Shown in pieces: positions 36,708-45,402 of a DNA stretch of 64,000 nucleotides. Origin of the DNA: Sphingobium sp. EM0848. GTDB taxonomy: Bacteria; Pseudomonadota; Alphaproteobacteria; Sphingomonadales; Sphingomonadaceae. The number at the start of each line of letters is the position of its first letter. Within the stretch, counting starts at the first letter, position 1. The notes beneath the pieces were generated by a model that made no database searches, was not told the DNA's origin, and saw only the letters and a program-made list of their open reading frames with translations. A program made the position numbers and the translations under genes. The stretch lies in assembly GCF_013375555.1 (NCBI RefSeq), contig NZ_JABXWB010000004.1, positions 1 through 64,000 on the forward strand. The letters are read 5' to 3'.

Positions 36708-36771
36708 GGAGAAAGGGGAGGGGGAGAGGGCCGTTTGAGCGGATTTTCGCTCAAGACCGGAGGGCCATCCC
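36708..36771 (+). promoter_or_regulatory. Purine-rich leader with hairpin
   Basis: GGAGAAAGGGGAGGGGGAGA is followed by a 7-bp hairpin TTGAGCG/CGCTCAA with loop GATTTT, then CCGGAGGG and the ATG at 36772. Confidence 0.5.
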
Positions 36772-37416
36772 ATGACTTACGACGTCGCCATGCGCCACCA
36801 GCAGGCGCTCGACCCCAGCGCGCTGATCACCGTCGGCACCACCCTCCACGCGATCGGAGCCGCGATCAAGGATTGCCGCAACGCCGGCAAAGACGCCGAA
36901 ACCGATCCCGCCGTGATCCTGCTCGTTCGCCACCTCAGCGCAGTGTGCGAAGATCGTCCGTCCAATCTCGAGCTTCGGCGCACCTGCATGGACCAGATCG
37001 CCGAAATCCGCCGAACGCCGGTCCTGCGCAACCTCGCCTATCGGGGCGTGAGCCATGACGAGGCCGCCAAGCGGCTCTTCCATTCGGAGGGCCGCACCGC
37101 AATGCGGCGCCTCGCCGACGCGCTGGGCCTATGCGACGGAACCTATGACATCCGCTCCAGCAAGGGCGGCCCTGCGGTTTCCGGCGAAATCACGCTCCAT
37201 GGCGAGGAAGCATGGGTGCAGCTCTCGCTTGGCTGTTCGGGCCCGGGCCGGGAAGTCCTCTATCGCCGGGTTCGTGGCCGCGATGATCACTGCGGCGCGC
37301 GCAATCACTGGGCATCGGTCAATGATCTCATGGCGCCCGACCGTTTCGCCGACCGTCTGCGGCGCGACCTTCGTCTCACGCCGCCGGTCGAACAGCCGAT
37401 GCGCCTCTTCGCCTGA
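36772..37416 (+). CDS. Conserved hypothetical protein
   Basis: This 214-residue soluble protein begins MTYDVAMRHQQALDPSALI and contains SHDEAAKRLFHSEGRTAMRRLADALG, a possible helix-turn-helix, and a beta-rich C-terminal half (GEITLHGEEAWVQLSLGCSG). A strong purine-rich SD (CCGGAGGG) precedes the ATG. Not recognised. It is followed closely by the RIT-interrupted gene. Confidence 0.65.
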   Translation: MTYDVAMRHQQALDPSALITVGTTLHAIGAAIKDCRNAGKDAETDPAVILLVRHLSAVCEDRPSNLELRRTCMDQIAEIRRTPVLRNLAYRGVSHDEAAKRLFHSEGRTAMRRLADALGLCDGTYDIRSSKGGPAVSGEITLHGEEAWVQLSLGCSGPGREVLYRRVRGRDDHCGARNHWASVNDLMAPDRFADRLRRDLRLTPPVEQPMRLFA

Positions 37417-37436
37417 TCTCGACCGAGGCCGACCAC

Positions 37437-37829
37437 ATGATCCATGTCGAAAAAATCCCGCAGTTCGACCCCTGTTCGACTGCCACCTGGCTGGCCCGGG
37501 GCCGCGCACCGGAACATGCCGAAGCGATCGCGAAAGCCTGGCGCGACTTTCCGGACCTGGCGCCGACGGCTTCACCTGAAGATCGCATGGCGCGCACCCG
37601 CGCGCGCGTCCAGGCGATGAAGCCCGTCAACGACGCGATTGCCGCGCATAGCGAGGCCGAGCGCCAGGCGCGCAATTTCAGCTTCACCGAGGAGCGCGCC
37701 GTCTCAGGACGCGGTGATGAGCGCGATGCGGCGATCCTGCGTGGACGCGATCGTTATGGTTATGACTGGAATCTCGCGATCCGCTATGCCGATGGCTGGT
37801 ACGCCTTATGCGCAGCTGGGCATAATGCA
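37437..37829 (+). pseudogene. Hypothetical gene interrupted by the RIT element
   Basis: The frame starts after the leader GAGGCCGACCAC and encodes 131 residues (MIHVEKIPQFDPCSTATWLA to WYALCAAGHNA) before the RIT terminal repeat begins. It continues 28 codons into the element and stops at 37913. DRYGYDWNLAIRYADGWYAL suggests a folded domain near the end. Whether the original gene ended just beyond this point or continued into the sequence at 41637 is unclear. Confidence 0.6.
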
Positions 37830-37860
37830 TATTATCGCGAGGTTGTAATAATGCGAAGGA
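37830..37860. repeat. RIT left terminal inverted repeat
   Basis: 31 bp, beginning TATTATCGCGAGGTTG. It pairs with 41605-41635 at 30 of 31 positions. Confidence 0.9.
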
Positions 37861-37912
37861 GCGCGGGACATAAGTGCAAAACCGCCATATTTTGCCACGC
37901 TCCTTCGCATTA
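37850..37912. repeat. Internal inverted repeat at the RIT 3' end
   Basis: AATGCGAAGGAGCG and its exact complement CGCTCCTTCGCATT form 14-base arms around a spacer of about 34 bp. The right arm touches the stop of the last recombinase gene, so it could also end its transcript. Confidence 0.8.
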
Positions 37913-37914
37913 AT

Positions 37915-38919
37915 TTACAGGGTGTCCAGCCACTCCATCAAACTGGCCTCTCGTTTCCACGAAGGAGTAGCGGTGCCTGTTACTGGAACGCCAACCCGCT
38001 CCAGCGCCTTGCGCTTCGTTTCCAAATCGGCCTGGGCGTAGTGGTTAGTCGTGTCGAGGCTGACGTGGCCAAGCCAACTGCGGATGACAGTGATATCGAC
38101 CCCGGCAGCAACAAGATGAACTGCCGTCGCGTGCCGAAAACTGTGCGGGGTTATATGCTTCGATCGCAGGGTCGGTACGGTTTTCGCTGCTTCCTTCACA
38201 TAGGCGGCGAGCTTGAACCGCACCCCTGAGGCGCCCAAGGGCTCGCCATAGCGGTTGACGAAGATACGTTCATGGGGCGCTCGAGGCTGCCTTGCCAGCA
38301 GCGTTTCGAGCAGCATGACCGTTTCCGGCCAAAGCGGGCAGATGCGTTCCTTCTGGCCCTTCCCATAGAGCCGCACGAAATTAGGGGCGTCCAACCGGAT
38401 TGCGTCTGGGCATAGGTCCAGCGCCTCCTGGATACGCGCTCCCGTGTTATAAAGAAACGAAAGCAGCACATGGTCGCGAAGCCCCGCGAGAGTTGACCGG
38501 TCAGGCTGTGCAAGAATGGCCTCGACCTCGTTAGGTTCGAGGTAGAACGGGGCAGAGGTGGGTTCCCGTTTCACCGGCACCGCAAGAACTTCCGCACAAT
38601 GAACAATCAACTCGGGGTCCTTGCCCGATACGAAGCTGAAAAAGCTACGGATTGCGGAGAGCCGGCAATTGCGTGTGCCGATCGTGCCTTTGCGTTCATT
38701 CTCGGCATGATTGAGAAACGCCCGCACCTCGCTGGCTGAAATATCAGCCAAGGTCAGCCGCGCGACCACGCTCTTCTTTCGTTCTGCAACGAATCGGAGC
38801 AACAGCCTCCAGGTATCCCGATAAGACCGGATCGTGTGGATCGATGCGTTGCGTTGCTCAGCCAGCCACTCCTGGAAGAACGCTCGCAACAACGTCGGAA
38901 AGGGATCGCCCTTTTTCAT
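37915..38919 (-). CDS. RIT tyrosine recombinase, third gene
   Basis: This 334-residue phage-integrase-family protein has an N-terminal SAM-like domain (IHTIRSYRDTWRLLLRFVAE) and a catalytic domain with Arg in YNTGARIQEALDL, His-x-x-Arg in TPHSFRHATAVHL and the Tyr nucleophile in SLDTTNHYAQADLE. It is the last and shortest gene of the trio, and its start overlaps the end of the middle gene. The catalytic set is complete. Confidence 0.92.
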   Translation of the reverse strand: MKKGDPFPTLLRAFFQEWLAEQRNASIHTIRSYRDTWRLLLRFVAERKKSVVARLTLADISASEVRAFLNHAENERKGTIGTRNCRLSAIRSFFSFVSGKDPELIVHCAEVLAVPVKREPTSAPFYLEPNEVEAILAQPDRSTLAGLRDHVLLSFLYNTGARIQEALDLCPDAIRLDAPNFVRLYGKGQKERICPLWPETVMLLETLLARQPRAPHERIFVNRYGEPLGASGVRFKLAAYVKEAAKTVPTLRSKHITPHSFRHATAVHLVAAGVDITVIRSWLGHVSLDTTNHYAQADLETKRKALERVGVPVTGTATPSWKREASLMEWLDTL

Positions 38920-40274
38920 GACGCCACCTCCAGGTTAAGGCATCGGATGCCAATGGCGCGGAAGCGCTCGTTCGCTTCGTGCAGGAGATCGCGCGTGACG
39001 GTTATGTAGACCAGCGTGGAATTGATGTCGCGGTGGCCCATATAGGTGGAAAGGAAGCGCAGCCTTTCCTGAGGATTTACGCCGGTTCTGTACCATTCGA
39101 GAATCCGGTTCACGACCATTGAGTGCCGAAGATCATGAACGCGTGGCCCCGCCCTCCCAGAAAGAGGTTTAAGCCCGGCTTGGCGCATGACTTCGGTGAT
39201 CATTTTGGAGACCATATACGAGCTGTGGCGGCCACTCGGATGATCATGCCAGAACAGCGCAGACTGCGGATCTTGCGAGGCGCCGGCGCCTCGTCTCGCG
39301 TCGACAAAAGCGCCCAGCTCGCTCAAGGCGCTGTCGGACAAAGGTAGAATTCTGGTCTTGTAGAACTTCGTGTCCCGGATCGTGATCGTCCCGGAATTGA
39401 AGTCCACGTCGCCGAGATTCAGCCTGGCAATCTCCCCGCGGCGCAATCCAGCACAATAGGCCAGAATTATCATGTGCCGCGCACATAGCGGACGGTAGGA
39501 AAACGTCCGCGTCGAGTAGGAGCGTGACACGTCGAGCATCAACCGTACGTCACCAGGGCTGAGAATATGAGGTTTCCGATAAATCCGCGCGACCTGTTGC
39601 CCAACTCGCGGATCGCACGGTCTTGGGAGCATCTTTGCATCGATGCGATATCGGGCCTTGGTGAGCATCCGCTCCGCTTTTTGGCATTGTGCAGCGTGAT
39701 GCGGTGTGCGCTTGGCGGCCGCCCATGCGGCTACCATCTTCTCAATACTCTCTCCCGCCAAATGCGGACTAGCCTGAAGAAAGCGATCAAATCTGAGCAG
39801 AAGGTCCGCCTCTGTCGTGTATTTGTAACCACGATTGCGCATCAGCGTCACATGGTTCTGCATAAAATCGCCCAAGAAGCTCCCGAAGGGAGCCGGCCGA
39901 CGAAGCGCCACGAGGGCATCATCCGGATTTGGAGACGCAATAGCCCGCCACACTGGTCTATTGCCCCTTGCACCATGTTTTAACCGAAGGTCAGCAATGG
40001 GATTTTTGTCAATCAGGCCACGTTTAAGCAGATAATCGATGAAGTCGTCGACGATATGTATTTCCTGTACCTGGGACGACTTCGGCCAAAAGTTTACCTT
40101 ACGCTCCCTCATCCATTCGGAGAGCATCTCGCGGCTTAACGCCTGATGCCTTTGAGATACTCGCTCAAAGCTGCGGATAACGGACCGATAAGCTCTGAAG
40201 CGCTTCTCCGTCAATTTGCGCGTCTTCAGAAATTCCTCGGCCACTGTATCGTCGGTATCCAGCCACGCGCTCAT
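38916..40274 (-). CDS. RIT tyrosine recombinase, second gene
   Basis: This 452-residue protein has a long N-terminal region and a catalytic domain with YCAGLRRGEIARL (Arg), VHDLRHSMVVNRI (His-x-x-Arg) and MGHRDINSTLVYITVTRDLL (His and Tyr). It overlaps the first gene at 40271-40274 and the third at 38916-38919. All conserved residues are present. Confidence 0.92.
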   Translation of the reverse strand: MSAWLDTDDTVAEEFLKTRKLTEKRFRAYRSVIRSFERVSQRHQALSREMLSEWMRERKVNFWPKSSQVQEIHIVDDFIDYLLKRGLIDKNPIADLRLKHGARGNRPVWRAIASPNPDDALVALRRPAPFGSFLGDFMQNHVTLMRNRGYKYTTEADLLLRFDRFLQASPHLAGESIEKMVAAWAAAKRTPHHAAQCQKAERMLTKARYRIDAKMLPRPCDPRVGQQVARIYRKPHILSPGDVRLMLDVSRSYSTRTFSYRPLCARHMIILAYCAGLRRGEIARLNLGDVDFNSGTITIRDTKFYKTRILPLSDSALSELGAFVDARRGAGASQDPQSALFWHDHPSGRHSSYMVSKMITEVMRQAGLKPLSGRAGPRVHDLRHSMVVNRILEWYRTGVNPQERLRFLSTYMGHRDINSTLVYITVTRDLLHEANERFRAIGIRCLNLEVAS

Positions 40275-41548
40275 GACCGCACCCCCGATCCCGGTACTTC
40301 AAGCGCCACCCCCCTGAGATCCTCAGTCGCAAGCTTGAGGTAGGTATTTGAGGATTCGACCGACCGATGCCCAAGCAGATCCCCAATGATCTTTTGCGGA
40401 ACCGAAGCGCGAAGCAACTCGGTCGCGCGCGCGTGCCGAAAGACATGCGGCCCTCGCCTGCCGGGCAGATGGACGCCTGCCGCCGCCAATCGCCTCGACG
40501 CCACGTTGTAAACAGTCGTCATCGGGGTGTAGGGCGCCAACGCCAGAACAAATATATTGCGTGATTCTACTTGCGGGCGTCCATGCCGCAGATATTCGAT
40601 TAAAGCCTCTCCGACCGCATCGGATAGTGGGAGAATAGAAAATGTTCCTGTTTTCCGGTGGCTAACGCGCAATGTCGCCGCTCGCCAATCCAAGTCATCT
40701 ATTGAGATTCTAACAATTTCACGATCCCTGAGCCCATATGTGGCCAGGATTTGGAGTATGGCATAATCGCGCAAACCCCGGGGCGACTTGTCCTTCGCAG
40801 TTTCTTCCAGGACGGCCCTGATCTGGGTGCTATCGATTATCGAAGGTACGCCCTCATAGGCATAGATGCTCGGCCCGATGACAAGGGGAGCAAGATCGGT
40901 CAAAACAAGCCTTGCTTGATACAGGTATCGGAGCAACGAGCGGAGCCGCGCCGCAATTCCTGAAATCGATTTACGGCTCATATTGGAGCTACGCATGTCC
41001 ATATATGCGTCTATGTCACTTACACTCAACGATAAGACGCTATTATCCGACCCCCGGTCCAATTGCCATTTAAGGAAGGTTCTTGCTTCCCACATATTTC
41101 CTCGAACGGTTTGATCGGTAAATCCTCGTTCGTCTTCCATCCATCTTCTGTAGCCATTAGCTAAATCACCGTGCAGCTTGGCGGACTCCTCCGCAACTTC
41201 TGACTGCGGCGGCCATTGCCCCTGTGCAAGGCTGAGGATTTTACAAATCGCTGTTCGGGGAAGCCTATCCCATCGTGGCGAAGGATACCGACCATATTTG
41301 GCTTCGAAGCACTCAGTCGCATACCGAATATACTGATCGACATGTGACGGGGTCACAACCTCAATCGGCAGATCAATCTCCGAAAGATAAATCAGAAATT
41401 CGGACGCGTAGAGAACATTGTTCTGGGCAGCCACTGGATTGTAGCGCTTCTCGGTCAAAGATCTGGACAGGTCAGCGATCAGCTCATCATGGATATTCAG
41501 CACGTTTGTCTCCTCGGTCGTTTCAGACACCGGAGACGTTCGCAACAA
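40271..41548 (-). CDS. RIT tyrosine recombinase, first gene
   Basis: This 425-residue protein has two SAM-like N-terminal parts and a catalytic domain with YGLRDREIVRI (Arg), PHVFRHARATELL (His-x-x-Arg) and LLGHRSVESSNTYLKLA (His and Tyr). It is the promoter-proximal gene of the trio; about 56 bp separate its start from the right terminal repeat at 41605. The ATG at 41548 gives the longest frame. A second ATG lies 45 bp further in (VLNIHDEL region). Confidence 0.92.
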   Translation of the reverse strand: MLRTSPVSETTEETNVLNIHDELIADLSRSLTEKRYNPVAAQNNVLYASEFLIYLSEIDLPIEVVTPSHVDQYIRYATECFEAKYGRYPSPRWDRLPRTAICKILSLAQGQWPPQSEVAEESAKLHGDLANGYRRWMEDERGFTDQTVRGNMWEARTFLKWQLDRGSDNSVLSLSVSDIDAYMDMRSSNMSRKSISGIAARLRSLLRYLYQARLVLTDLAPLVIGPSIYAYEGVPSIIDSTQIRAVLEETAKDKSPRGLRDYAILQILATYGLRDREIVRISIDDLDWRAATLRVSHRKTGTFSILPLSDAVGEALIEYLRHGRPQVESRNIFVLALAPYTPMTTVYNVASRRLAAAGVHLPGRRGPHVFRHARATELLRASVPQKIIGDLLGHRSVESSNTYLKLATEDLRGVALEVPGSGVRS

Positions 41549-41636
41549 AAATAATGCGCAGCAACGCGGTTAGAAAACGGCGTAATTCTCGTGCATAGCT
41601 GACTTCCTTCGCATTATTCCAACCTCGCGATAATAC

Positions 41637-42554
41637 GCGGCCCATGTAGGTTGGAACCATTGTTCGCCGTCCAAGGCCGCAGAACGCCCGGCCTATGACT
41701 GCGGGTTCGCCGACGGCGGCGGCGACGTTGACGATCTCTTCGACGCGGCGCGCCGGGCCAATCGCGCTGCCGAACGAGCGCCCATCTCGATGCAGTCGCG
41801 GGGTGCGGTGCGATCGCTACCCTCGGACTGGCCGAAACCCAGCGACCGGCCCCGACCGACACCATGGTCGCGGCGGGTTATCATCCTGGGCGATCATCCG
41901 GCGGCGGCGCTCGGCCGAGGCGATATTTTGGAGCGCTATCGTAAGACAGGCGGCCGCTGCGGCGGTCACGCCATCATTCTCACCGCCACCAAGGGCTTCA
42001 TATCCGGTGTGACCGCGCAGCCCGAGGCCGAGGAACTGACGGCGGAGCGGGCCGACGAGCTCATTGCCAGTCCCGAGCAGGAGGACCGGCTTCGCGCGCT
42101 CCTCGCCGGCATCGACATCGAGGATATCCTTGTCGCGCTGCACGGCGAATATCTGCGGGTTCTCGATACCCATTCGGCCGCATTGCCAACCTGTCGGAAT
42201 CGCGAACGCACGCGCAACACGCCGCTGCAGGTCAAGGCGCACGCGAAACTCTGGATGGATCGAGGCCGCGAGGCCGGGAGCAATGTCGGCGCTGGCCACA
42301 TCCGTTGGTCCAAGGCGACCAAGGGCCTGACTGCGAAGCTAGGCGAGCTGACGGCGCGCTATCAGGGGCCGGCGCCCGGCAAGGGGCATCTCGTCTCGAT
42401 CGAACAGGACGGCACCCTCGCGCACGGCTTCATCGACCCCGGCGGGAAACCCCTCGCGCCGACGCTCATCGTCGGCAGCAAGGCCCGGTTGCGCGACGAG
42501 ATGGCACGCGCGCTCCGCCTGTTCGGCGGGGCGACGAGATTTGCCGCCCGCTAA
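41637..42554 (+). CDS. Hypothetical protein, 5' end at the RIT element
   Basis: The frame is open without a stop from the RIT boundary to 42554. The first ATG is at 41790 (MQSRGAVRSLPSDWPK), but the open part before it (AYDCGFADGGGDVDDLF) looks like real coding sequence, so the gene may have lost its 5' end to the insertion. The protein includes RRVIILGDHPAAALGRGD and GHIRWSKATKGLTAKLGELTARY. The family is unknown. It precedes the Mom-like gene by 18 bp. Confidence 0.55.
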   Translation, partial: AAHVGWNHCSPSKAAERPAYDCGFADGGGDVDDLFDAARRANRAAERAPISMQSRGAVRSLPSDWPKPSDRPRPTPWSRRVIILGDHPAAALGRGDILERYRKTGGRCGGHAIILTATKGFISGVTAQPEAEELTAERADELIASPEQEDRLRALLAGIDIEDILVALHGEYLRVLDTHSAALPTCRNRERTRNTPLQVKAHAKLWMDRGREAGSNVGAGHIRWSKATKGLTAKLGELTARYQGPAPGKGHLVSIEQDGTLAHGFIDPGGKPLAPTLIVGSKARLRDEMARALRLFGGATRFAAR

Positions 42555-42572
42555 CATTCGAGGATCCAAAAC

Positions 42573-43409
42573 ATGGAAACGAGCCGCAGCCAGCGCTGGC
42601 GCGAGCGCCGGGCGCTCTGGGCCCGCGATCTCACGGTCATCGATCCCAAATCCTATTCCGTCGAGATCATCGGACACGATGCCGCGCGCGCTTTCATTGC
42701 CCGCCATCATTATCTGCCGACCTATCCTGCGGCGCAGCTCGCGGTCGGGCTCTATGGCGCCGGGGCAGTCCTGGAAGGCGTCGCCGTCTTCGCCGTTCCG
42801 GCCACCGGAGCCGTAATCACGCGGCACACCGGCTTTGCCGATCCGCTACGCGGCTGCGTGCTCGCCCGCCTGATCCTGACAGACGCCGTGCCCCAGAACG
42901 GGGAGAGCTTCTTCGTCGCGCGGGCCTTTCGCCATCTGCGCCGCGAGAAGCCCGGAATCGAGGCCGTGGTTTCGTACAGCGACCCAAGCGCCGGACATAT
43001 AGGCCGCGTCTATTGCGCGCTCTCGGCGGCGCACCGCGCCATTACGAGGCCGCGAACCGTCCTGCGCGCCGGCGACACAACGATCGCGGGGCGCACGCTC
43101 TCGAAGATCCGCCTTGGCGAGCGAGGCCATGCCGGCGCCATCGATCAGTTCGTTTCGCTTGGCCTGCCCAGGCCGGAGTTCGGGGAGATGCCTGCGACAT
43201 GGCTTTGGCGGGTGCAACGCGAACGCCATCTCGTGCGCCATCAGCAGCCGGGTCTCTACGCCTATTGCTTCGAGCTCACCCGCGAAGCCCGCCGGCACGG
43301 CCGCGCACTGCCGCGACTTCCCTATCCAAAGGCCCTGCCGTTGGCGCACCCCACCTTTCAGTTCGATCTTCGCATCGAGGCCGAGAACCGCACAGCCGGC
43401 CGAGAATGA
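42573..43409 (+). CDS. Mom-like adenine hypermodification protein
   Basis: This 278-residue protein resembles the GNAT-fold Mom family. Phage Mu Mom converts adenine in DNA to N6-methylcarbamoyl-adenine and protects it from restriction. Landmarks are HHYLPTYP (Tyr47), LARLILTD (Arg99) and VVSYSDPSAGHIGRVYCAL (Asp137), which correspond to the Tyr, Arg and Asp considered important in Mu Mom. The protein is slightly longer than Mu Mom. It lies directly before a PAPS-reductase-like gene. DNA modification is a family-based inference; other GNAT functions are possible. Confidence 0.75.
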   Translation: METSRSQRWRERRALWARDLTVIDPKSYSVEIIGHDAARAFIARHHYLPTYPAAQLAVGLYGAGAVLEGVAVFAVPATGAVITRHTGFADPLRGCVLARLILTDAVPQNGESFFVARAFRHLRREKPGIEAVVSYSDPSAGHIGRVYCALSAAHRAITRPRTVLRAGDTTIAGRTLSKIRLGERGHAGAIDQFVSLGLPRPEFGEMPATWLWRVQRERHLVRHQQPGLYAYCFELTREARRHGRALPRLPYPKALPLAHPTFQFDLRIEAENRTAGRE

Positions 43410-43465
43410 GGGGAGGGGGATCTTGAGGGTTGCGGCGATGGGCCGCGATCGAGGCCGAGAACTCC
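43401..43465 (+). promoter_or_regulatory. Purine-rich leader with hairpin
   Basis: CGAGAATGAGGGGAGGGGGA overlaps the end of the Mom-like gene and is followed by a hairpin GCGGC/GCCGC before the PP-loop gene. Confidence 0.4.
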
Positions 43466-44416
43466 ATGCACATCCCAAGCAACAGACGAGCGGTCGATAC
43501 CATTCTGGTCGCCGCCCCGCCGCCCGTGGTCCTGGCCTATGGGATCGGTGTCGATTCCACGGCGCTGCTGATCGAACTCGAGGCGCGCGGCGAGGCGCCA
43601 GACCTGGTGCTGAGCGCCGATCCGGGCGCGGAGAAGCCCGAGACCTACGAATATCAGCGGATGATCGCCGCGTGGATGCACGCGCGCGGGATTCCCTATG
43701 AGATCGTCCGCTACGTGCCCAGGCGCTTCAAGCACTGGCCGCCCTATTATTCGATCCTCGCCAATGTCCTGACCAATGCGACTTTGCCGAGCATCAGCCT
43801 GGGACGGCATAGTTGCAGCCTCAAATGGAAGGTGGCGCCGCAAGACGCTTTCCTGAAGCAATGGGCACCGGCTCGCGCCGCATGGGCGAATGGGCAGAAG
43901 GTCGAGCGGCTGATCGGCTACGACACGTCGCCCTCCGATTCCCGGCGTCATGCCCATGCTGCCGGGCTGGACGATCCGCTGTTCCAGTGCCGCTATCCGC
44001 TGCGCGAATGGAACTGGACGCGCGATCGCTGCATCGCCCGGATCGAGGCCGCCGGTCTCCCGGTGCCGCCCAAGTCGAGCTGCTTCTTCTGCGGCGCCAT
44101 CCGGCCCGATGAAGTACGCGCCCTGCCGGCGTGGTGCCTTCGCTTGATTGTCCTGATTGAGGCCCGCGCCGAACCGCGCCTGCGCACCGTCGAGGGATTG
44201 TGGCGCCGATCGACCAGGACCCGGCCCGGCAGGATCACCGATTTCATCCGCGCCGAGCGGCTGCTCCCCGAGGCCGAGATCGACGCGATCCGTCGCGATG
44301 CGCCGACCGATCTCATCCGTTTCCAGGACGCCGCCAGCATCGTGCCGATCGCCGAGCGGCCGACGATGGAAGAATGGATCGCGAGTTTCAACGCCGGCTT
44401 GATGGAGGCAGCATGA
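43466..44416 (+). CDS. PAPS reductase/PP-loop ATP pyrophosphatase-like protein
   Basis: This 316-residue protein of the adenine nucleotide alpha hydrolase (PP-loop) superfamily has the ATP-binding loop LAYGIGVDSTALLIELEA near residues 23-40 and VLSADPGAEKPETYEY after it. It also has cysteines in SLGRHSCSLKWKV and KSSCFFCGAIRPDE that resemble those of PAPS reductase and DndC-type proteins. It may activate a substrate by adenylation or carry sulfur. The ATG at 43466 is preferred; a longer TTG frame from 43430 exists. It overlaps the DUF3768 gene by 4 bp. No dndDE genes are nearby. Confidence 0.75.
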   Translation: MHIPSNRRAVDTILVAAPPPVVLAYGIGVDSTALLIELEARGEAPDLVLSADPGAEKPETYEYQRMIAAWMHARGIPYEIVRYVPRRFKHWPPYYSILANVLTNATLPSISLGRHSCSLKWKVAPQDAFLKQWAPARAAWANGQKVERLIGYDTSPSDSRRHAHAAGLDDPLFQCRYPLREWNWTRDRCIARIEAAGLPVPPKSSCFFCGAIRPDEVRALPAWCLRLIVLIEARAEPRLRTVEGLWRRSTRTRPGRITDFIRAERLLPEAEIDAIRRDAPTDLIRFQDAASIVPIAERPTMEEWIASFNAGLMEAA

Positions 44417-44763
44417 CCAGCACCATATCCCGGATCGCCGAGCTCAATGACCGCGTGCGGCTCGGCCTCGATCGAAACGCGCGGATCGTGATGACGGCGA
44501 CCTGTCTCGCCACATTGGCAGGCGGCGACCGCATCGTCAGCGAAGCCGTCGCCCAGGCCGCGGTACTCGCGGCCGTCCGGCGCTACGAATTCAAGCCTGA
44601 TGACGGCCCGGAACGCAACTACGGGCAGTTCGAGCTCGAGGGTCACATCGTCTGCTTTCGCATCGATTATTACGATCCCTCGCTCGAATGGGGCTCGGAA
44701 GATCCTGCCGACGCCGCGGTGACCGTCCGTGTCCTGACGATCATGCTCCCCTGCGACGATTGA
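44413..44763 (+). CDS. DUF3768 domain protein
   Basis: This 116-residue protein carries the DUF3768 pattern: ISRIAELNDRVRLG near the start, YGQFELEGHIVCFRIDYYDP in the middle and DAAVTVRVLTIMLPCDD at the end. These proteins are frequent on alphaproteobacterial plasmids and have no known function. The ATG at 44413 overlaps the preceding stop (ATGA), suggesting coupled translation. Confidence 0.88.
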   Translation: MTSTISRIAELNDRVRLGLDRNARIVMTATCLATLAGGDRIVSEAVAQAAVLAAVRRYEFKPDDGPERNYGQFELEGHIVCFRIDYYDPSLEWGSEDPADAAVTVRVLTIMLPCDD

Positions 44764-44808
44764 GCCGATCAGTCGCCTCGCCAATTTCCAACCAAAATGG
44801 AGGTAATC

Positions 44809-45003
44809 TTGCGCCGCATCACACCCGCGACGTCCGAGGACGGACAAGCCATTGCGATTGCCGTTGAACGCCTGCGCGAAGCCCGTAACCTGCTGCGCAG
44901 GGCGGGCGCGCGCCGCGCGGCATCGGCAGCAGGTCAGGCCATCAACAGCGCCGAAGGCGCCGCGCGGCACGTCGCGCACAGAATGCGGAGGACACACGCA
45001 TGA
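44809..45003 (+). CDS. Small hypothetical protein
   Basis: This 64-residue arginine- and alanine-rich helical protein begins at a TTG (MRRITPATSEDGQAI) six bases after the SD GGAGG. The ATG at 44797 overlaps that SD and is less likely. The end overlaps the next gene start by 4 bp. Not recognised. Confidence 0.55.
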   Translation: MRRITPATSEDGQAIAIAVERLREARNLLRRAGARRAASAAGQAINSAEGAARHVAHRMRRTHA

Positions 45004-45329
45004 GCAGGCACATTCTCCCGCCCAAGGCCGGCCATCCCGACGTCATCTGCGCGGCGGTAGGCTGGGACCGACCGCTCCAGACCTATTATGCTCAGGTGTG
45101 CTTTCGCACCGATGATGAGCCCGATGAAGGGGAAGCGCTGATCTGGCGGGGCACGGAACCGGGCGAGCTTCCCACGCCCGAGGCCGCGATCGCCGTTATC
45201 ACGCCCTATGCGGAAATCCCGCCGAGGCTTGCCGAACAGCTCCTCGCCGACATGACCGCGACGATCGGCGAGAAGGATGGCCGGCACCAGGCCGAGGTCA
45301 AGCGGCGGCTGTTCGGCTCGATTCATTAG
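45000..45329 (+). CDS. Hypothetical protein
   Basis: This 109-residue soluble protein (MSRHILPPKAGHPDVICAAV) with YYAQVCFRTDDEPDEGEALI and a charged C-terminal helix is translationally coupled to the preceding small gene. No known family is recognised. It is likely a conserved backbone gene because of its tight spacing with neighbours. Confidence 0.6.
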   Translation: MSRHILPPKAGHPDVICAAVGWDRPLQTYYAQVCFRTDDEPDEGEALIWRGTEPGELPTPEAAIAVITPYAEIPPRLAEQLLADMTATIGEKDGRHQAEVKRRLFGSIH

Positions 45330-45402
45330 GATCGGGCCGTTCGAGGCAGAAACGCTTGCGCCCGGGTGTCGCCTCGATACCCTCTGCGCGCGGAGAAAAC
45401 CG

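Larger units (their letters stand above)
37830..41635 (-). mobile_element. RIT element (recombinases in trio)
   Basis: This 3,806-bp element carries three consecutive tyrosine recombinase genes on the minus strand, with ATGA overlaps at both junctions, the hallmark of RIT elements. It is bounded by 31-bp inverted repeats, 37830-37860 and 41605-41635, that differ at one position and contain TATTATCGCGAGGTTG and AATAATGCGAAGGA. It carries no other genes. A further inverted copy of the inner part of the repeat lies at 37899-37912. Confidence 0.92.

Noticed and set aside
42305..43426. 373-residue plus-strand frame over the Mom-like gene
   Set aside because: Arginine- and proline-rich shadow in another frame; the Mom-like frame has conserved motifs and better spacing.
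43466..44416. DndC of a phosphorothioation system
   Set aside because: Only the PP-loop protein is present. No dndA, dndB, dndD or dndE-like gene is in the window, so the name was not used.
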